From: Rhizobium chutanense
GTDB lineage: Bacteria; Pseudomonadota; Alphaproteobacteria; Rhizobiales; Rhizobiaceae
Reading direction: 5' to 3'
Assembly (NCBI RefSeq): GCF_002531935.1
Contig: NZ_NWSV01000017.1
Span: 52,499-116,498 of the forward strand
DNA: 64,000 nt
In this document: positions 1 through 8,121 of the stretch, in pieces
Layout of the letters: the number at the start of each line of letters is the position of its first letter
Numbering within the stretch: position 1 is the stretch's first letter
Position numbers and translations under genes: made by a program
Notes under the pieces: model-generated
Database searches by the model: none
The model's input: the letters and a program-made list of their open reading frames with translations, nothing else
What the model was told of the DNA's origin: nothing

Positions 1-133
1 GGTTTCGGCAGAGTTCCGCCGGGCGAGGGAAGGTGGTGCGCATCCCTTCGGGGGCATCCAAGGAAATAATCCACAGGTTGTCTTTTACTCCGCGTAACGC
101 TGAAAAAATTCCTTACGAAATATTTACTTTTAG

Positions 134-162
134 TTGCATTCTTGCTTAAACTCTCCATTATA
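134..162 (+). promoter_or_regulatory. Possible sigma70-type promoter of the XRE/peptide unit
   Basis: A TTGCAT hexamer at 134-139 is followed after 17 bp by ATTATA at 157-162, about 40 bp before the regulator start. Spacing is ideal but the -10 hexamer is only a partial match. The surrounding 60-165 stretch is AT-richer than the genes. No other promoter candidate was obvious between 1 and 199. Confidence 0.35.
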
Positions 163-199
163 CGGCTGAGCATGCTGATAAAGTGGGAGACTTGTTCAC

Positions 200-625
200 A
201 TGAAGGCTAAATCCCCGAATTCGATCGACGTCTATGTCGGCAACCGTGTGAGAGTTCGGCGAAAGACGCTCGGGATGACCCAGCACGGTCTGGCCGAACT
301 TCTGGGCATTACCTTCCAGCAGATCCAGAAATATGAAAAAGGAACGAACCGAATAGGCGCCAGCCGTCTGCAGAAGATATCCGAGATTCTGCGCGTGCCC
401 ATCGGTTTTTTCTTCGAGAACGGCGGTTCCGGACCGATCGAAGGCGAGACCAGCGAATTGAACAAGTTTTTGTCCTCGAAGGAGGGGCTGGCGCTCAACA
501 AGGCATTTATCGCCATCGAGGATCCGAATATCAGGCAAAAACTGGTAGCCTTGGCCAAAAGTCTGGCGGTCACGGGATTGTCGGAGATCGATGGTGAGTT
601 GCAGGATCCGGTTATCGGCGCATGA
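200..625 (+). CDS. XRE-family HTH transcriptional regulator (PraR-like)
   Basis: The 141-residue protein has an N-terminal helix-turn-helix at about residues 14-68. The recognition segment GITFQQIQKYEKGTNRIGAS is the form seen in the rhizobial XRE family that includes PraR. The C-terminal half is a short helical tail without a sensor domain. A GGGAG at 185-189 lies 10 bp before the ATG. The stop codon overlaps the ATG of the downstream 55-codon ORF as ATGA, so the two are probably co-transcribed and translationally coupled. By position it is likely the local regulator of the peptide/YcaO/TfuA genes (inference). The family call is firm; the target is not known. Confidence 0.9.
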   Translation: MKAKSPNSIDVYVGNRVRVRRKTLGMTQHGLAELLGITFQQIQKYEKGTNRIGASRLQKISEILRVPIGFFFENGGSGPIEGETSELNKFLSSKEGLALNKAFIAIEDPNIRQKLVALAKSLAVTGLSEIDGELQDPVIGA

Positions 626-789
626 GGACGGATTTTCTTCATCCGCAAACATTCGACGATCTGCGGTTGATCGAGACGAAGGGCGGGCGGCGGAAACGCT
701 CTGTCGGCAACATGCCGAAAGCGGCAAACCCGATGTTCGATGCCGGCCCGATGTTTGACGCCGGCCCGATGTTTGACGCCGGGCAGTGA
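622..789 (+). CDS. Putative RiPP precursor peptide with three PMFDAG repeats
   Basis: This 55-residue ORF starts inside the stop of the XRE gene (ATGA at 622-625). The N-terminal part (1-22, ending in KGG) is leader-like, with an acidic/hydrophobic stretch around FDDLRLIE. A basic RRKR follows at 23-26. Residues 37-54 are three perfect tandem copies of PMFDAG, then Gln and stop. Among the three 18-bp units there are three synonymous differences (TTC/TTT, GAT/GAC, GGC/GGG) and no non-synonymous one, which argues for translation. A repeated core next to YcaO and TfuA genes matches multi-core RiPP precursors (known architecture). The product and modification are inference. It could instead be a regulator-coupled small protein unrelated to YcaO. 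Confidence 0.6.
   Translation: MRTDFLHPQTFDDLRLIETKGGRRKRSVGNMPKAANPMFDAGPMFDAGPMFDAGQ
730..783 (+). repeat. Three 18-bp tandem repeats encoding PMFDAG
   Basis: Units lie at 730-747, 748-765 and 766-783. Each encodes Pro-Met-Phe-Asp-Ala-Gly in the frame of the 55-codon ORF. Differences between units are third-position only. Confidence 0.9.
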
Positions 790-838
790 TCGCCACCGGT
801 CCCGGCCGGAATATTGTATAAAGACTTTAAACGGAAGG

Positions 839-868
839 CCTATTGAAGGCCGGCTCTTGAACAATAGG
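839..868 (+). other. Weak stem-loop between the peptide ORF and the YcaO gene
   Basis: CCTATTG (839-845) and CAATAGG (862-868) can pair across a 16-nt loop in the 137-bp spacer before the YcaO start. There is no T-run, so it is not a standard terminator. It could tune read-through from peptide to enzymes, as intercistronic hairpins do in RiPP operons. This is speculative. Confidence 0.25.
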
Positions 869-926
869 GGCATTCCTTGGCGAGGGCCGTCATCTGACCC
901 ACCACGCTCCATATTCCGACAGGATC

Positions 927-2120
927 ATGTCGCCGGGGGAAACTCTTTCCCGCGTCGAACCCTTTCTGGCGCGGTTCGGCATTACCAGGGTGGCGCGACA
1001 TACCGGACTGGACGACATCGGAATCCCTGTCTGGTGTGCTTATGCTCCGAATTCGCGGTCGATCGTGATCGCCCAGGGAAAGGGCCTGACCGATCTGGAC
1101 GCCAAGATCTCCACTGTCATGGAAGCCCTCGAACGGGCGGTTGCCGGCGAGCCCTCCGTCAAACGCGTCCACGATTCCTCGTCCGGGCTGCAGACGATGG
1201 GCTACGCGGTCGACAGGTTGAGCTGTCTCACCGCCGTCCATAAACTCGATCTCGGGCCGGATGAGGAAACCGAATGGGTTGCCGGCGTCAATATCCTCAG
1301 CGGTGACGAGATCCACATTCCCTTTGAAGCGGTGTTGCTCGACCGGACGCGTGACGCGCGATACTGGATGTCGTCGGATGGCCTGGCTTCTGGAAACAGT
1401 GTCGAGGAGGCGATTTTTCATGGCGTTCTGGAGCGGATCGAGCGTGATGCCCATGTGTTGTGGCAGGTGGGCCGGCAAGCCGATCTTTATACCGGCTGTG
1501 TCGATCCCCGCGGCTTCGAGGACAGCGCCCTCACCGGGTTGATCGACAAGATCGAAAGATCGGGGTTGGCGCTCAGGCTGTTCGATATCACCAGCGACAT
1601 CGGTATTCCCTGTTTCACCGCCATGCTGGGGCCGGGGGAGGCTGTTCCCAGCGCCAGGGAACTTCACGGTGAGAAGGATATTCGCCTCGTCGAGGTGACC
1701 GGCGGCAGCGGGGCGCATCCGGTTCCCGTGCGTGCGGCCATTCGGGCGGTGACGGAAGCCGTGCAATCCCGGCTAACCTATATCAGCGGCGCCAGGGACG
1801 ATATTTCGCCCGCAACTTTCTTACGATCCCTGCCGCCGCTGATGCGCCGGGCCTTCGATGCGGTTGCCGCACCGCCTGCCGCCGACCTTTGCCGGGGCGG
1901 CGCGGCAGCATATCGGCATCAGGATCTGGCGCAGCTGCTGCAACATGTGCTTGACGCCCTGCGCGACAAAGGGATCGCTTCGGTCATCGCGGTGCGCCTC
2001 AGCGAGGACACGCTTCCCTTCAGCGTCGTCAAAGTCATCATCCCCGAGCTCGAAAATCCGGAAGGAGAGCGCGCCCGGCGATTTGGAGCAAGGGCGCTGG
2101 CCAAGGGGATGGGGTTTTGA
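927..2120 (+). CDS. YcaO-family ATP-dependent peptide-modifying enzyme
   Basis: The 397-residue protein carries the YcaO nucleotide-binding pattern. It has S-x-x-M-E-A-L-E-R-A near residue 66, the acidic helix with LERIERDAH near 167-175, and the A-x-x-x-V-T-E-A-V-Q-S-R-L segment followed by GARDD near 275-293. YcaO enzymes activate a backbone amide with ATP to make azolines, amidines or, with TfuA, thioamides (established). The C-terminus ends ALAKGMGF and lacks the PxPxP tail common in azoline-forming members. The TfuA gene overlaps its last codon (ATGA at 2117-2120), so the two act as a pair. The likely substrate is the upstream repeat peptide (inference). In-frame stops upstream leave 927 as the natural start. 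Confidence 0.9.
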   Translation: MSPGETLSRVEPFLARFGITRVARHTGLDDIGIPVWCAYAPNSRSIVIAQGKGLTDLDAKISTVMEALERAVAGEPSVKRVHDSSSGLQTMGYAVDRLSCLTAVHKLDLGPDEETEWVAGVNILSGDEIHIPFEAVLLDRTRDARYWMSSDGLASGNSVEEAIFHGVLERIERDAHVLWQVGRQADLYTGCVDPRGFEDSALTGLIDKIERSGLALRLFDITSDIGIPCFTAMLGPGEAVPSARELHGEKDIRLVEVTGGSGAHPVPVRAAIRAVTEAVQSRLTYISGARDDISPATFLRSLPPLMRRAFDAVAAPPAADLCRGGAAAYRHQDLAQLLQHVLDALRDKGIASVIAVRLSEDTLPFSVVKVIIPELENPEGERARRFGARALAKGMGF

Positions 2121-2824
2121 AGGTCATCTTCGCAGGTCCCAGCCTTCCCGATGCGGCGCTGCTTGCCGGCGGGGCGATCCGTGTCCTGCCGCCCGCCATG
2201 CAAGGCGATGTCCTGGCTCAGCTGGAGCAGGGCGCCAATGTCATCGGCTTGATCGACGGTGGTTTCGAATATGCCGCGCCCGTCTGGCATAAGGAAATTC
2301 TCCATGCTCTCTCGCTTGGTGTCGCTGTTTTCGGGGCAGCCAGCATGGGCGCCCTGCGGGCTGCGGAATGCCACCCGTTCGGGATGGTCGGAATCGGCCG
2401 CATTTTCGAGGACTATCGCACCGGCCGGCTGGTCGACGATGCTGCCGTCGCACTCATGCATGCGCCGACGGCACTCGGCAGCAAGCCGTTGACGATACCA
2501 CTCGTCAATGTCAACGCCACGCTCGATGCGATGGAGGATCGCGGGCTGCTGGCAAAGGGGTTGCGCCAGGCGCTTGAAGATGCGGCAAACGCGATGTTCT
2601 TCAAGAAGAGGACATGGCGGGCGATCGTCGAGCAATGCGCAGGGGTAGAAGAGCCGGCTCGTCCGCAGCTGCTGGCGGCACTTGTCTCGCATTCCGTCGA
2701 TCAAAAACGCCTTGATGCGCTGGAATTGCTGAAAGCCGTGCAGGAAGCCCGCGACATCCGCTCGAGCGCCGACCTGCCCTGGAAACTGCATGAAACCTCG
2801 TTCCGGGCGCGACCTACGCTTTGA
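2117..2824 (+). CDS. TfuA-like protein, partner of YcaO
   Basis: The 235-residue protein has the TfuA core. This comprises the N-terminal FAGPSLP, the IGLIDGGFE segment, VWHKEILHALSLGV, FGAASMGALRAAE and GIGRIFEDYRTGRL. The family is named for TfuA, linked to trifolitoxin production in R. leguminosarum bv. trifolii. Elsewhere TfuA partners YcaO in thioamide formation, for example in archaeal methyl-coenzyme M reductase and thioamide RiPPs (established). The ATGA overlap with the YcaO gene indicates tight co-expression. No transporter, protease or immunity gene follows, so export and maturation would have to use functions elsewhere. Confidence 0.9.
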   Translation: MKVIFAGPSLPDAALLAGGAIRVLPPAMQGDVLAQLEQGANVIGLIDGGFEYAAPVWHKEILHALSLGVAVFGAASMGALRAAECHPFGMVGIGRIFEDYRTGRLVDDAAVALMHAPTALGSKPLTIPLVNVNATLDAMEDRGLLAKGLRQALEDAANAMFFKKRTWRAIVEQCAGVEEPARPQLLAALVSHSVDQKRLDALELLKAVQEARDIRSSADLPWKLHETSFRARPTL

Positions 2825-2924
2825 ATCGATGACGGCAATGTCACCGGGAGTTGTGTCACGCTTTTTTCACGGGCTCGATCACGTCTACGCGCGTATCATT
2901 CCTTCCATTGAGGGAGAAATGGGT

Positions 2925-3173
2925 ATGGGCGTGACATTGATTGCCAAGATAGATTCAGACTGCGGGGCGGAAGACGGTCGGGACGAACTCATCGCACTGG
3001 CGCGCATGATCGCCTATGCGCGGCATGTCGCTCAAGATGTCAAACTGGAGGTCGCGACGAATTGCCTCGATCTGGCGCTCGAGGCCGTGACCCAGCAGGT
3101 GGGGGAGAGTTTGACCAGGGAGCTGGGCGAATTGAGTTCTCCGGTGCCGCAAGTGAGCGTCAGGAGACACTGA
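2925..3173 (+). CDS. Small orphan protein downstream of the TfuA gene
   Basis: The 82-residue reading starts at an ATG preceded by AGGGAG at 2911-2916, the best ribosome site in the frame. A longer form from 2829 or 2790 is possible but has no good site. The protein is mostly predicted helix (ELIALARMIAYARHVAQDVKLEVATN) with no motif I recognise, no signal peptide and no membrane segment. It lies 100 bp after the TfuA stop on the same strand and could be a small accessory or immunity factor of the locus, or independent. Confidence 0.55.
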   Translation: MGVTLIAKIDSDCGAEDGRDELIALARMIAYARHVAQDVKLEVATNCLDLALEAVTQQVGESLTRELGELSSPVPQVSVRRH

Positions 3174-3307
3174 AGCGCGTTGCAATCTTTCAGGTCTCTC
3201 TGCCGGCGCTTTAAATCCGTATTTTACGCAAGTCGCATTGTAGGGCCACGCACAGCTTTGCGCGGCCTTATCCGACGCATTTCACTCTCTCGGAACTGCT
3301 ACGCACG

Positions 3308-3450
3308 CTCTCGGAAGGTGAATCGCGTTGCCTGACCTTTCAGGCAAGGGGCTGACGAGCGACGAAATCGCAGTCGTATCCGAATATCAGCCGGAAACGG
3401 CTGATACCTATCTCTAGCGCGCAACCCGGAACCTCGCCGATCTTCATGCA
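3308..3450 (+). pseudogene. Remnant of a LuxR-type HTH domain
   Basis: The frame from 3308 reads LSEGESRCLTFQARG and the next frame from 3349 continues GLTSDEIAVVSEYQPETADTYL. A stop and then RATRNLADLHA follow. Joined across a one-base shift, this is the C-terminal DNA-binding helix-turn-helix of LuxR-like regulators (pattern L-T-x-x-E...G-x-T-x-x-E-I-A...V-x-x-x-x). Both a frameshift and an in-frame stop break it, and the autoinducer-binding half is missing. Nothing else is seen between 3174 and 3443. Confidence 0.6.
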
Positions 3451-3923
3451 GCAAAATTGTGCATCTCGCTCGGCGGGAACATCCGTGAGAGATTGAGGAA
3501 GCAGATCATGCCGCTCTCATGGGTGATAACGCCATCGGAAAAACCGTGGTCGAAGGACGTGGCGATTTCAGGTATGGGCTGGATCTGGTCGCCGCGAACG
3601 CTGAGAATGTCCGACACCTGATCGACTAACAGACCGAGCACCATTCCGTGAACGTCGGCGACCACAATGGCGCTGTGTTCATTGGGCGCAGTTGCCGCCA
3701 TGCCGAGTTTGAGGGCGAGGTCAATGATTGGAATGACCGATCCGCGCAGGTTGATGACTCCCAAAATCTCGGAGGGCGCATGAGGAACCGGGGTGGACGG
3801 GGACCATCCGCGAATTTCGCGGATGGTGGTGGTCGTGACGCAGAACTCCTGTCCATGGAGGCCAAAGGCGATGATTTCGAGGGTATCGCTTCCGACGCTG
3901 ATCGCTGAGCTTGGCAAGGCCAT
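3444..3923 (-). CDS. cheW: Chemotaxis coupling protein CheW
   Basis: The 159-residue protein has the CheW fold signature. It reads FGLHGQEFCVTTTTIREIRGW, then PSEILGVINLRGSVIPIIDLALKLG, then the VLGLLVDQVSDIL strand-helix. CheW links chemoreceptors to the kinase CheA at the receptor array (established). Its ATG overlaps the stop of the receptor gene (ATGA read on the minus strand), so receptor and coupler are made together. There is no CheA, CheR or CheB gene nearby, so it presumably feeds the main chemotaxis system elsewhere. Confidence 0.95.
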   Translation of the reverse strand: MALPSSAISVGSDTLEIIAFGLHGQEFCVTTTTIREIRGWSPSTPVPHAPSEILGVINLRGSVIPIIDLALKLGMAATAPNEHSAIVVADVHGMVLGLLVDQVSDILSVRGDQIQPIPEIATSFDHGFSDGVITHESGMICFLNLSRMFPPSEMHNFAA

Positions 3924-5716
3924 CAGAATGACTCCCAGCCGTCGCTTGCGACTGCGGCATTGCCGTGGAATGCAGCCGCCACTTTGTTTGCCATTGCCCG
4001 CGCCGGGGACGCGACCGGCTTCGAGGTGACAGTTGCGGGAGCAAGCCGCGCTTGCCGTAACCCCAGGCTGCTTCCGATATTGAACTGACCGAGCAGTTCA
4101 AACAGCGCCTCAGCTTCTTTCGCAAGATTGTGAGCAGCGGCCGTGGACTCCTCGACCATGGCGGCGTTCTGCTGCGTACCCTGATCCATGGTGTTGACGG
4201 CCTGGTTGATCTCCTTGATCCCGGTTGCCTGCTCCCTGGCGGCTTCGACGATCGCTTCAACGTTGCCGTTGACCTCCTGGACTTGCGATACGATCGTATT
4301 GAGCGCCGTACCCGTTTCGCCAACCAGCGCCACGCCGCTCTTAACGTGAGTGTTCGAATCGGTGATCAACTCTTTGATCTCCTTGGCGGCTTTGGCAGAG
4401 CGTTGTGCAAGCTCGCGCACTTCCTGGGCGACGACCGCGAAGCCCTTTCCGGCATCACCCGCGCGCGCAGCTTCGACTCCTGCATTCAGCGCCAGCAGAT
4501 TGGTCTGGAAGGCGATCTCGTCGATAACGCCGATGATGCTGGAAATCTCGGAGGATGACTTCTCAATCTTGCCCATGGCATCGATGGCGCTACGCACGAC
4601 CGAGCCCGAATGCTCGGCATTGTCGCGCGTCTTGCGGACGAGCTGGCCTGCCTCTTCGGCGCGGCGGCTCGAGTCGGCTACCGTCGTGGTGATCTCTTCG
4701 AGGGCGGCGGCCGTTTCTTCCACCGAAGCTGCTTGCTGCTCCGTTCGCTTCGACAGGTCGTCGGAGGCCGAACGGATCTGCTGCGAGCCGGCGGCGATTG
4801 CGCGGGTGTTCTCTGCCACCGTCTGCATTGCAGTGCGCAGCTTTTCCACTGCACTGTTGAAGTCGGTGCGGAGCTTTTCCAGCGTGGGAATGAAGGAAGT
4901 GTTTAGGTTCTGCGTGAGGTCGCCATTCGACAGTTGCGTGAGGGCGGTTGCAAGCTGATCGACATTGGTCACCCGGGCGGTCACATCGGTTGCGAATTTG
5001 ACGACTTTAAAGACCTTGCCGTTCATATCGAAGATGGGGTTGTAAGAGGCCTGGATATAGACTTTCTTTCCGCCCTTGCCGATGCGCAGGAATTCTTCGG
5101 CGATGAACTCGCCCTCGGACAGACGCTGCCAGAAGCGGCGATAGTCGTCGGTGCTCGTGTAGACGCTGTCGCAGAACATCGAATGGTGGCGCCCCTGGAT
5201 TTCCGAAAGCTGATAGCCAAGCGCCGAGAGAAAATTCTGGTTCGCCGTAAGGACCTCTCCATTCGGTGTGAACTCAATAACGGCCTGAGCGCGTGATAGG
5301 GCGTCGAGTTTGCCGGCATCCTCAGCGCCTTTCAGCTTCTGCGCCGTGATGTCCGTTGCGAATTTGACGACCTTATAGGGCTTCCCACCTCGGAAGATGG
5401 GATTGTAGGAGGCTTCGATCCAGACCTCCTTGCCGCCTTTGCCGATGCGCTTGTACTGGCGCTGGTCGAAGTCACCACTGTTGAGCCTCGCCCAAAATTC
5501 GCGATAGGCATTGGAGGAGGCTTCCGTGGGATCGACGAACAGCCGGTGATGCTGACCGATGATCTCCGATGCTTGGTAGCCCAAGGCTCTACAAAAATTG
5601 CTGTTTGCGGTCAGTATCTTACCTGTCATGTCGAATTCGATAATGGCTTGCGATTTGTTCATCGCAGCCAAGACTGCTTTGGCATCTGAACCAAAGCCAA
5701 ACGCGATTGCTTTCAT
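3923..5716 (-). CDS. Soluble PAS-PAS methyl-accepting chemotaxis protein
   Basis: The 597-residue receptor has two tandem PAS domains, at about 15-135 and 145-260. Each ends in a KVVKFATDIT/VTA segment typical of PAS-PAC receptors. A HAMP-like linker follows, then a long coiled-coil signalling domain whose hairpin tip contains EIAFQTNLLALNAGVEAARAG. No transmembrane helix is visible, so it is probably cytoplasmic and senses an internal signal such as redox or energy state (family inference). The C-terminus ends DGWESF, resembling the Trp-x-x-Phe tether that binds CheR/CheB. The start was moved 69 codons in from the longest frame to an ATG with GGAGG just upstream. It overlaps cheW. Confidence 0.92.
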   Translation of the reverse strand: MKAIAFGFGSDAKAVLAAMNKSQAIIEFDMTGKILTANSNFCRALGYQASEIIGQHHRLFVDPTEASSNAYREFWARLNSGDFDQRQYKRIGKGGKEVWIEASYNPIFRGGKPYKVVKFATDITAQKLKGAEDAGKLDALSRAQAVIEFTPNGEVLTANQNFLSALGYQLSEIQGRHHSMFCDSVYTSTDDYRRFWQRLSEGEFIAEEFLRIGKGGKKVYIQASYNPIFDMNGKVFKVVKFATDVTARVTNVDQLATALTQLSNGDLTQNLNTSFIPTLEKLRTDFNSAVEKLRTAMQTVAENTRAIAAGSQQIRSASDDLSKRTEQQAASVEETAAALEEITTTVADSSRRAEEAGQLVRKTRDNAEHSGSVVRSAIDAMGKIEKSSSEISSIIGVIDEIAFQTNLLALNAGVEAARAGDAGKGFAVVAQEVRELAQRSAKAAKEIKELITDSNTHVKSGVALVGETGTALNTIVSQVQEVNGNVEAIVEAAREQATGIKEINQAVNTMDQGTQQNAAMVEESTAAAHNLAKEAEALFELLGQFNIGSSLGLRQARLAPATVTSKPVASPARAMANKVAAAFHGNAAVASDGWESF

Positions 5717-5919
5717 ACTGTTTCCTCCTGGTGCGGCACCTGAAAGCCGCTTTGCTTTTGTAATGATCGCCCTCGCGCATCTGCATTCGGCATCCGCGGC
5801 AAGCGGCAGCGAGAAAGCCGGCTCATCGATGCGGGCCAGGGCAGTGTTGTTGTCTATTGACGATGCACGGGAATTCCAAAACTGGGATAGGATAGTTCCG
5901 AGAGAATGAACGGGTGGAT

Positions 5920-6168
5920 TCAACCACCCATAGATTTCAGGCGAGGCGATACCGTCCGGTGGGGAGAGGGAGAGATTGCAGCCTCCCGACGCTGAGGGGC
6001 AAAATGATCGGGATTCGTCAGTTCATCCAGAATGGTCGTCAGTCGCCTGAAAACGTGTTCAATTTCCACGCGGACATCCGTCATCTTTTGCACTGAACTC
6101 GCGTCTTCGCCGGCAAAGCCAGAAGCGTCGGGAGCCTGGTTGAAGGGAAAAGTGATGATATTGCTCAT
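5920..6168 (-). CDS. Small hypothetical protein
   Basis: This 82-residue orphan lies upstream of the chemoreceptor on the same strand. The start chosen is the ATG at 6168, after AGGTAG. A central helix (VQKMTDVRVEIEHVFRRLTTILDELT) is the only clear structure, and the C-terminus is basic. No domain is recognised. Confidence 0.5.
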   Translation of the reverse strand: MSNIITFPFNQAPDASGFAGEDASSVQKMTDVRVEIEHVFRRLTTILDELTNPDHFAPQRREAAISPSPHRTVSPRLKSMGG

Positions 6169-6529
6169 GGAAACTACCTGTATTCGAGATTTCTGAAACG
6201 CCGTCCATCCAACCAAATTCTTGATCTGCATGGGAAAGCGCTTCACCCCAAATTTGGAGTTCTCTGGTTTACAAGGGGTAAATGTCTTAATCGCGTGCAG
6301 TTAAAAAGCGCATTATGGATATCGAATGCGCTGTGCGTATACGAGACAGTTTACAGTCGGACCCTGGACAAGGTCCGGGGGACTGCATGCTGCCGGAGAG
6401 TTGAGACTATACTGAAACTTGCGACCGGTAAACGATCCCGCGGCGTTGTCTCCGGGCAGGGAGGCGGCGGCGATTTTGCGTTTCAAATGTTTCCCGGTCG
6501 ATCGGCCGCTCGATGGCCGATCATTGACC

Positions 6530-6736
6530 TCAATGGGTTAGATTGCGCTTCTGCGCCAGCAGTAAAATGTAATCGTCGGCAATGTCTGCGATGGCCATTG
6601 CGACTTCCGCCGGATCGCATCCCTCGACCTTCGTATTTGCAATGAATTGATAGACCGCCTTCTCGATCTGCTTCCGGCAGATCATTACGCGTTCATCATA
6701 ACCAAATTCCGGAATCTGCGATGCTAGATCACTCAT
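6530..6736 (-). CDS. Small hypothetical protein
   Basis: This 68-residue protein starts at an ATG with GGGAG upstream, shortened from a longer frame. It contains ERVMICRKQIEKAVYQFIANTKVEGCDPAEVAMAIADIADDY written across two helices and has no signal peptide. The composition and helix pattern look like a genuine small rhizobial protein, but I do not recognise the family. The 283-bp gap before the next orphan (6247-6529) shows no feature I can support. Confidence 0.5.
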   Translation of the reverse strand: MSDLASQIPEFGYDERVMICRKQIEKAVYQFIANTKVEGCDPAEVAMAIADIADDYILLLAQKRNLTH

Positions 6737-7737
6737 CAGCTCAGCTCCCTCACTACTTACAGTGACCATGACACAAATTATAAGTTGAGCAAGCAAATGC
6801 TTTATGAACGGTTAATTCGCTGAGGGAGTGCGACCATTTCGACACAGCTGGAAACCTTGGGGCGGGCCTTCAGGCCTGTTGATATAGAACCGTGCCAGCT
6901 GGCCGCGCATATAAGTTGTTTCGTATCGGAAGGCTTGCGAAAGAAAGCGGCGCATGCCGGCGCCTCAGGCTTTCAGGCGGACGAGGCAAGACCGGATGCC
7001 GAGTTGAAACGGCAGGCGGGATGCGACCGGCGGCATGGGTGGCCGAGGTCGTGGGGAACAGGGAAATGTGAAGGTCTATCAGTATATTACGGCTAGGGCA
7101 TTTTCGCGGCCGCTATCGCGCTATCGAATTGCATGCCGGCTTCTTGATGCATCAACAACCGAGGATCGCTGGGCTGTCGGTTAAAAGGCCTCATTAGCAA
7201 GGCGACGTGGCTGAGAAGCCAAGGCGGAAATAGCTCTGAATAGTTTTTCTTCTTCCGCCCCGAAGGTAAGTCCGGTGTTCTCTCGAGCGCCAGTTCAGAA
7301 TAAACTGCAATCGGCATTTCATGTATATTGCTTAAAAATTTATCAAAAGGTAAATTTGTGAAATTCAGATAAAAGTTGTATTTAAGTTTCAATTATAACA
7401 TGGCTGGAATTCCTATGGATATTAATAGAAATATGTATTTCTTTCGAATGATTGTATCGATGCCGACGAGTTCTCTCGAATGGTAATATCGATTTCATGG
7501 AGATTGCTTGGCTTTCGCAATTTCATTGCTGATCCGAATGTTTTTATGGATCAGCGGAAATGGCGTCGAGATGTCGAGCGGGAAGAATCGGCGCTGCAAC
7601 CTCACTTGCCAATGATATCGGCTTTTCTCATCAAAGCCGATCCCGACAAGACAATAGCGCCTTCCGCAACGGGATCTGCCTGTGCCGACGCAGCGATAAA
7701 AGCGATTGCATTTCGGCAATCTGCCATAAGCAGGTTG

Positions 7738-7766
7738 AGGACCCGCCGGGGTGGGTGGCGGGTCCT
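7738..7766. repeat. Perfect 10-bp inverted repeat
   Basis: AGGACCCGCC (7738-7747) and GGCGGGTCCT (7757-7766) form a perfect stem with a 9-nt loop. There is no T-run on either side, so a terminator is uncertain. It may be an extragenic palindrome. Confidence 0.6.
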
Positions 7767-7978
7767 CCGGTAGGAATGCTTGCACAGTGCCCAGGTATGG
7801 TTACAGTAAAAAATATGATTGTCACAGATCATTATTGGGTGGTTATTTCTTATCGTGACTTAATTGTATTTTTCTGATTGATTTTCTATTGAATATGTGC
7901 ATTTCGTCTTGAAAAATATTGAGGATTTACAGTGTTCTCTCAGCAGGTGATCCATGTCCAAAAAACATTGAGAACCAG

Positions 7979-8121
7979 AGCATTAGCGAGTTTGAGCTTG
8001 GCAGCTTGCGAACGCGCATGCTTGACGCGGCCCGCACCAAAGCGCGGCGGGGGAACTGCGCCTGAGCGTTCTGATCGGCTATATCGCGCACTGCGATTTT
8101 GGGGCGGGCTTGATCTTATAG
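7979..8121 (+). pseudogene. Remnant of a large serine recombinase
   Basis: The frame from 7979 reads SISEFELGSLRTRMLDAART then KARRG. After a one-base shift it continues ELRLSVLIGYIAHCDFGAG before a stop. This matches the segment after the catalytic domain of resolvase/invertase-type recombinases common in rhizobia (pattern SEFEL..LR.RM.DAA..KARRGEL...V..GY). Catalytic and zinc-ribbon parts are absent. It marks an old mobile-element end next to the glycosyltransferase cluster. Confidence 0.6.

Noticed and set aside
158..912. Long minus-strand frames over the XRE gene and peptide ORF (212 and 226 codons)
   Set aside because: They are antisense shadows of real coding DNA, with no ribosome site and no family resemblance.
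740..1243. Plus-strand 167-codon frame through the PMFDAG repeats and the start of YcaO
   Set aside because: It reads the repeats out of the frame in which changes are synonymous and overlaps the YcaO gene in another frame.
7093..7773. Two roughly 100-codon frames in the AT-rich stretch
   Set aside because: Weak starts, no similarity, and location in decayed mobile DNA.
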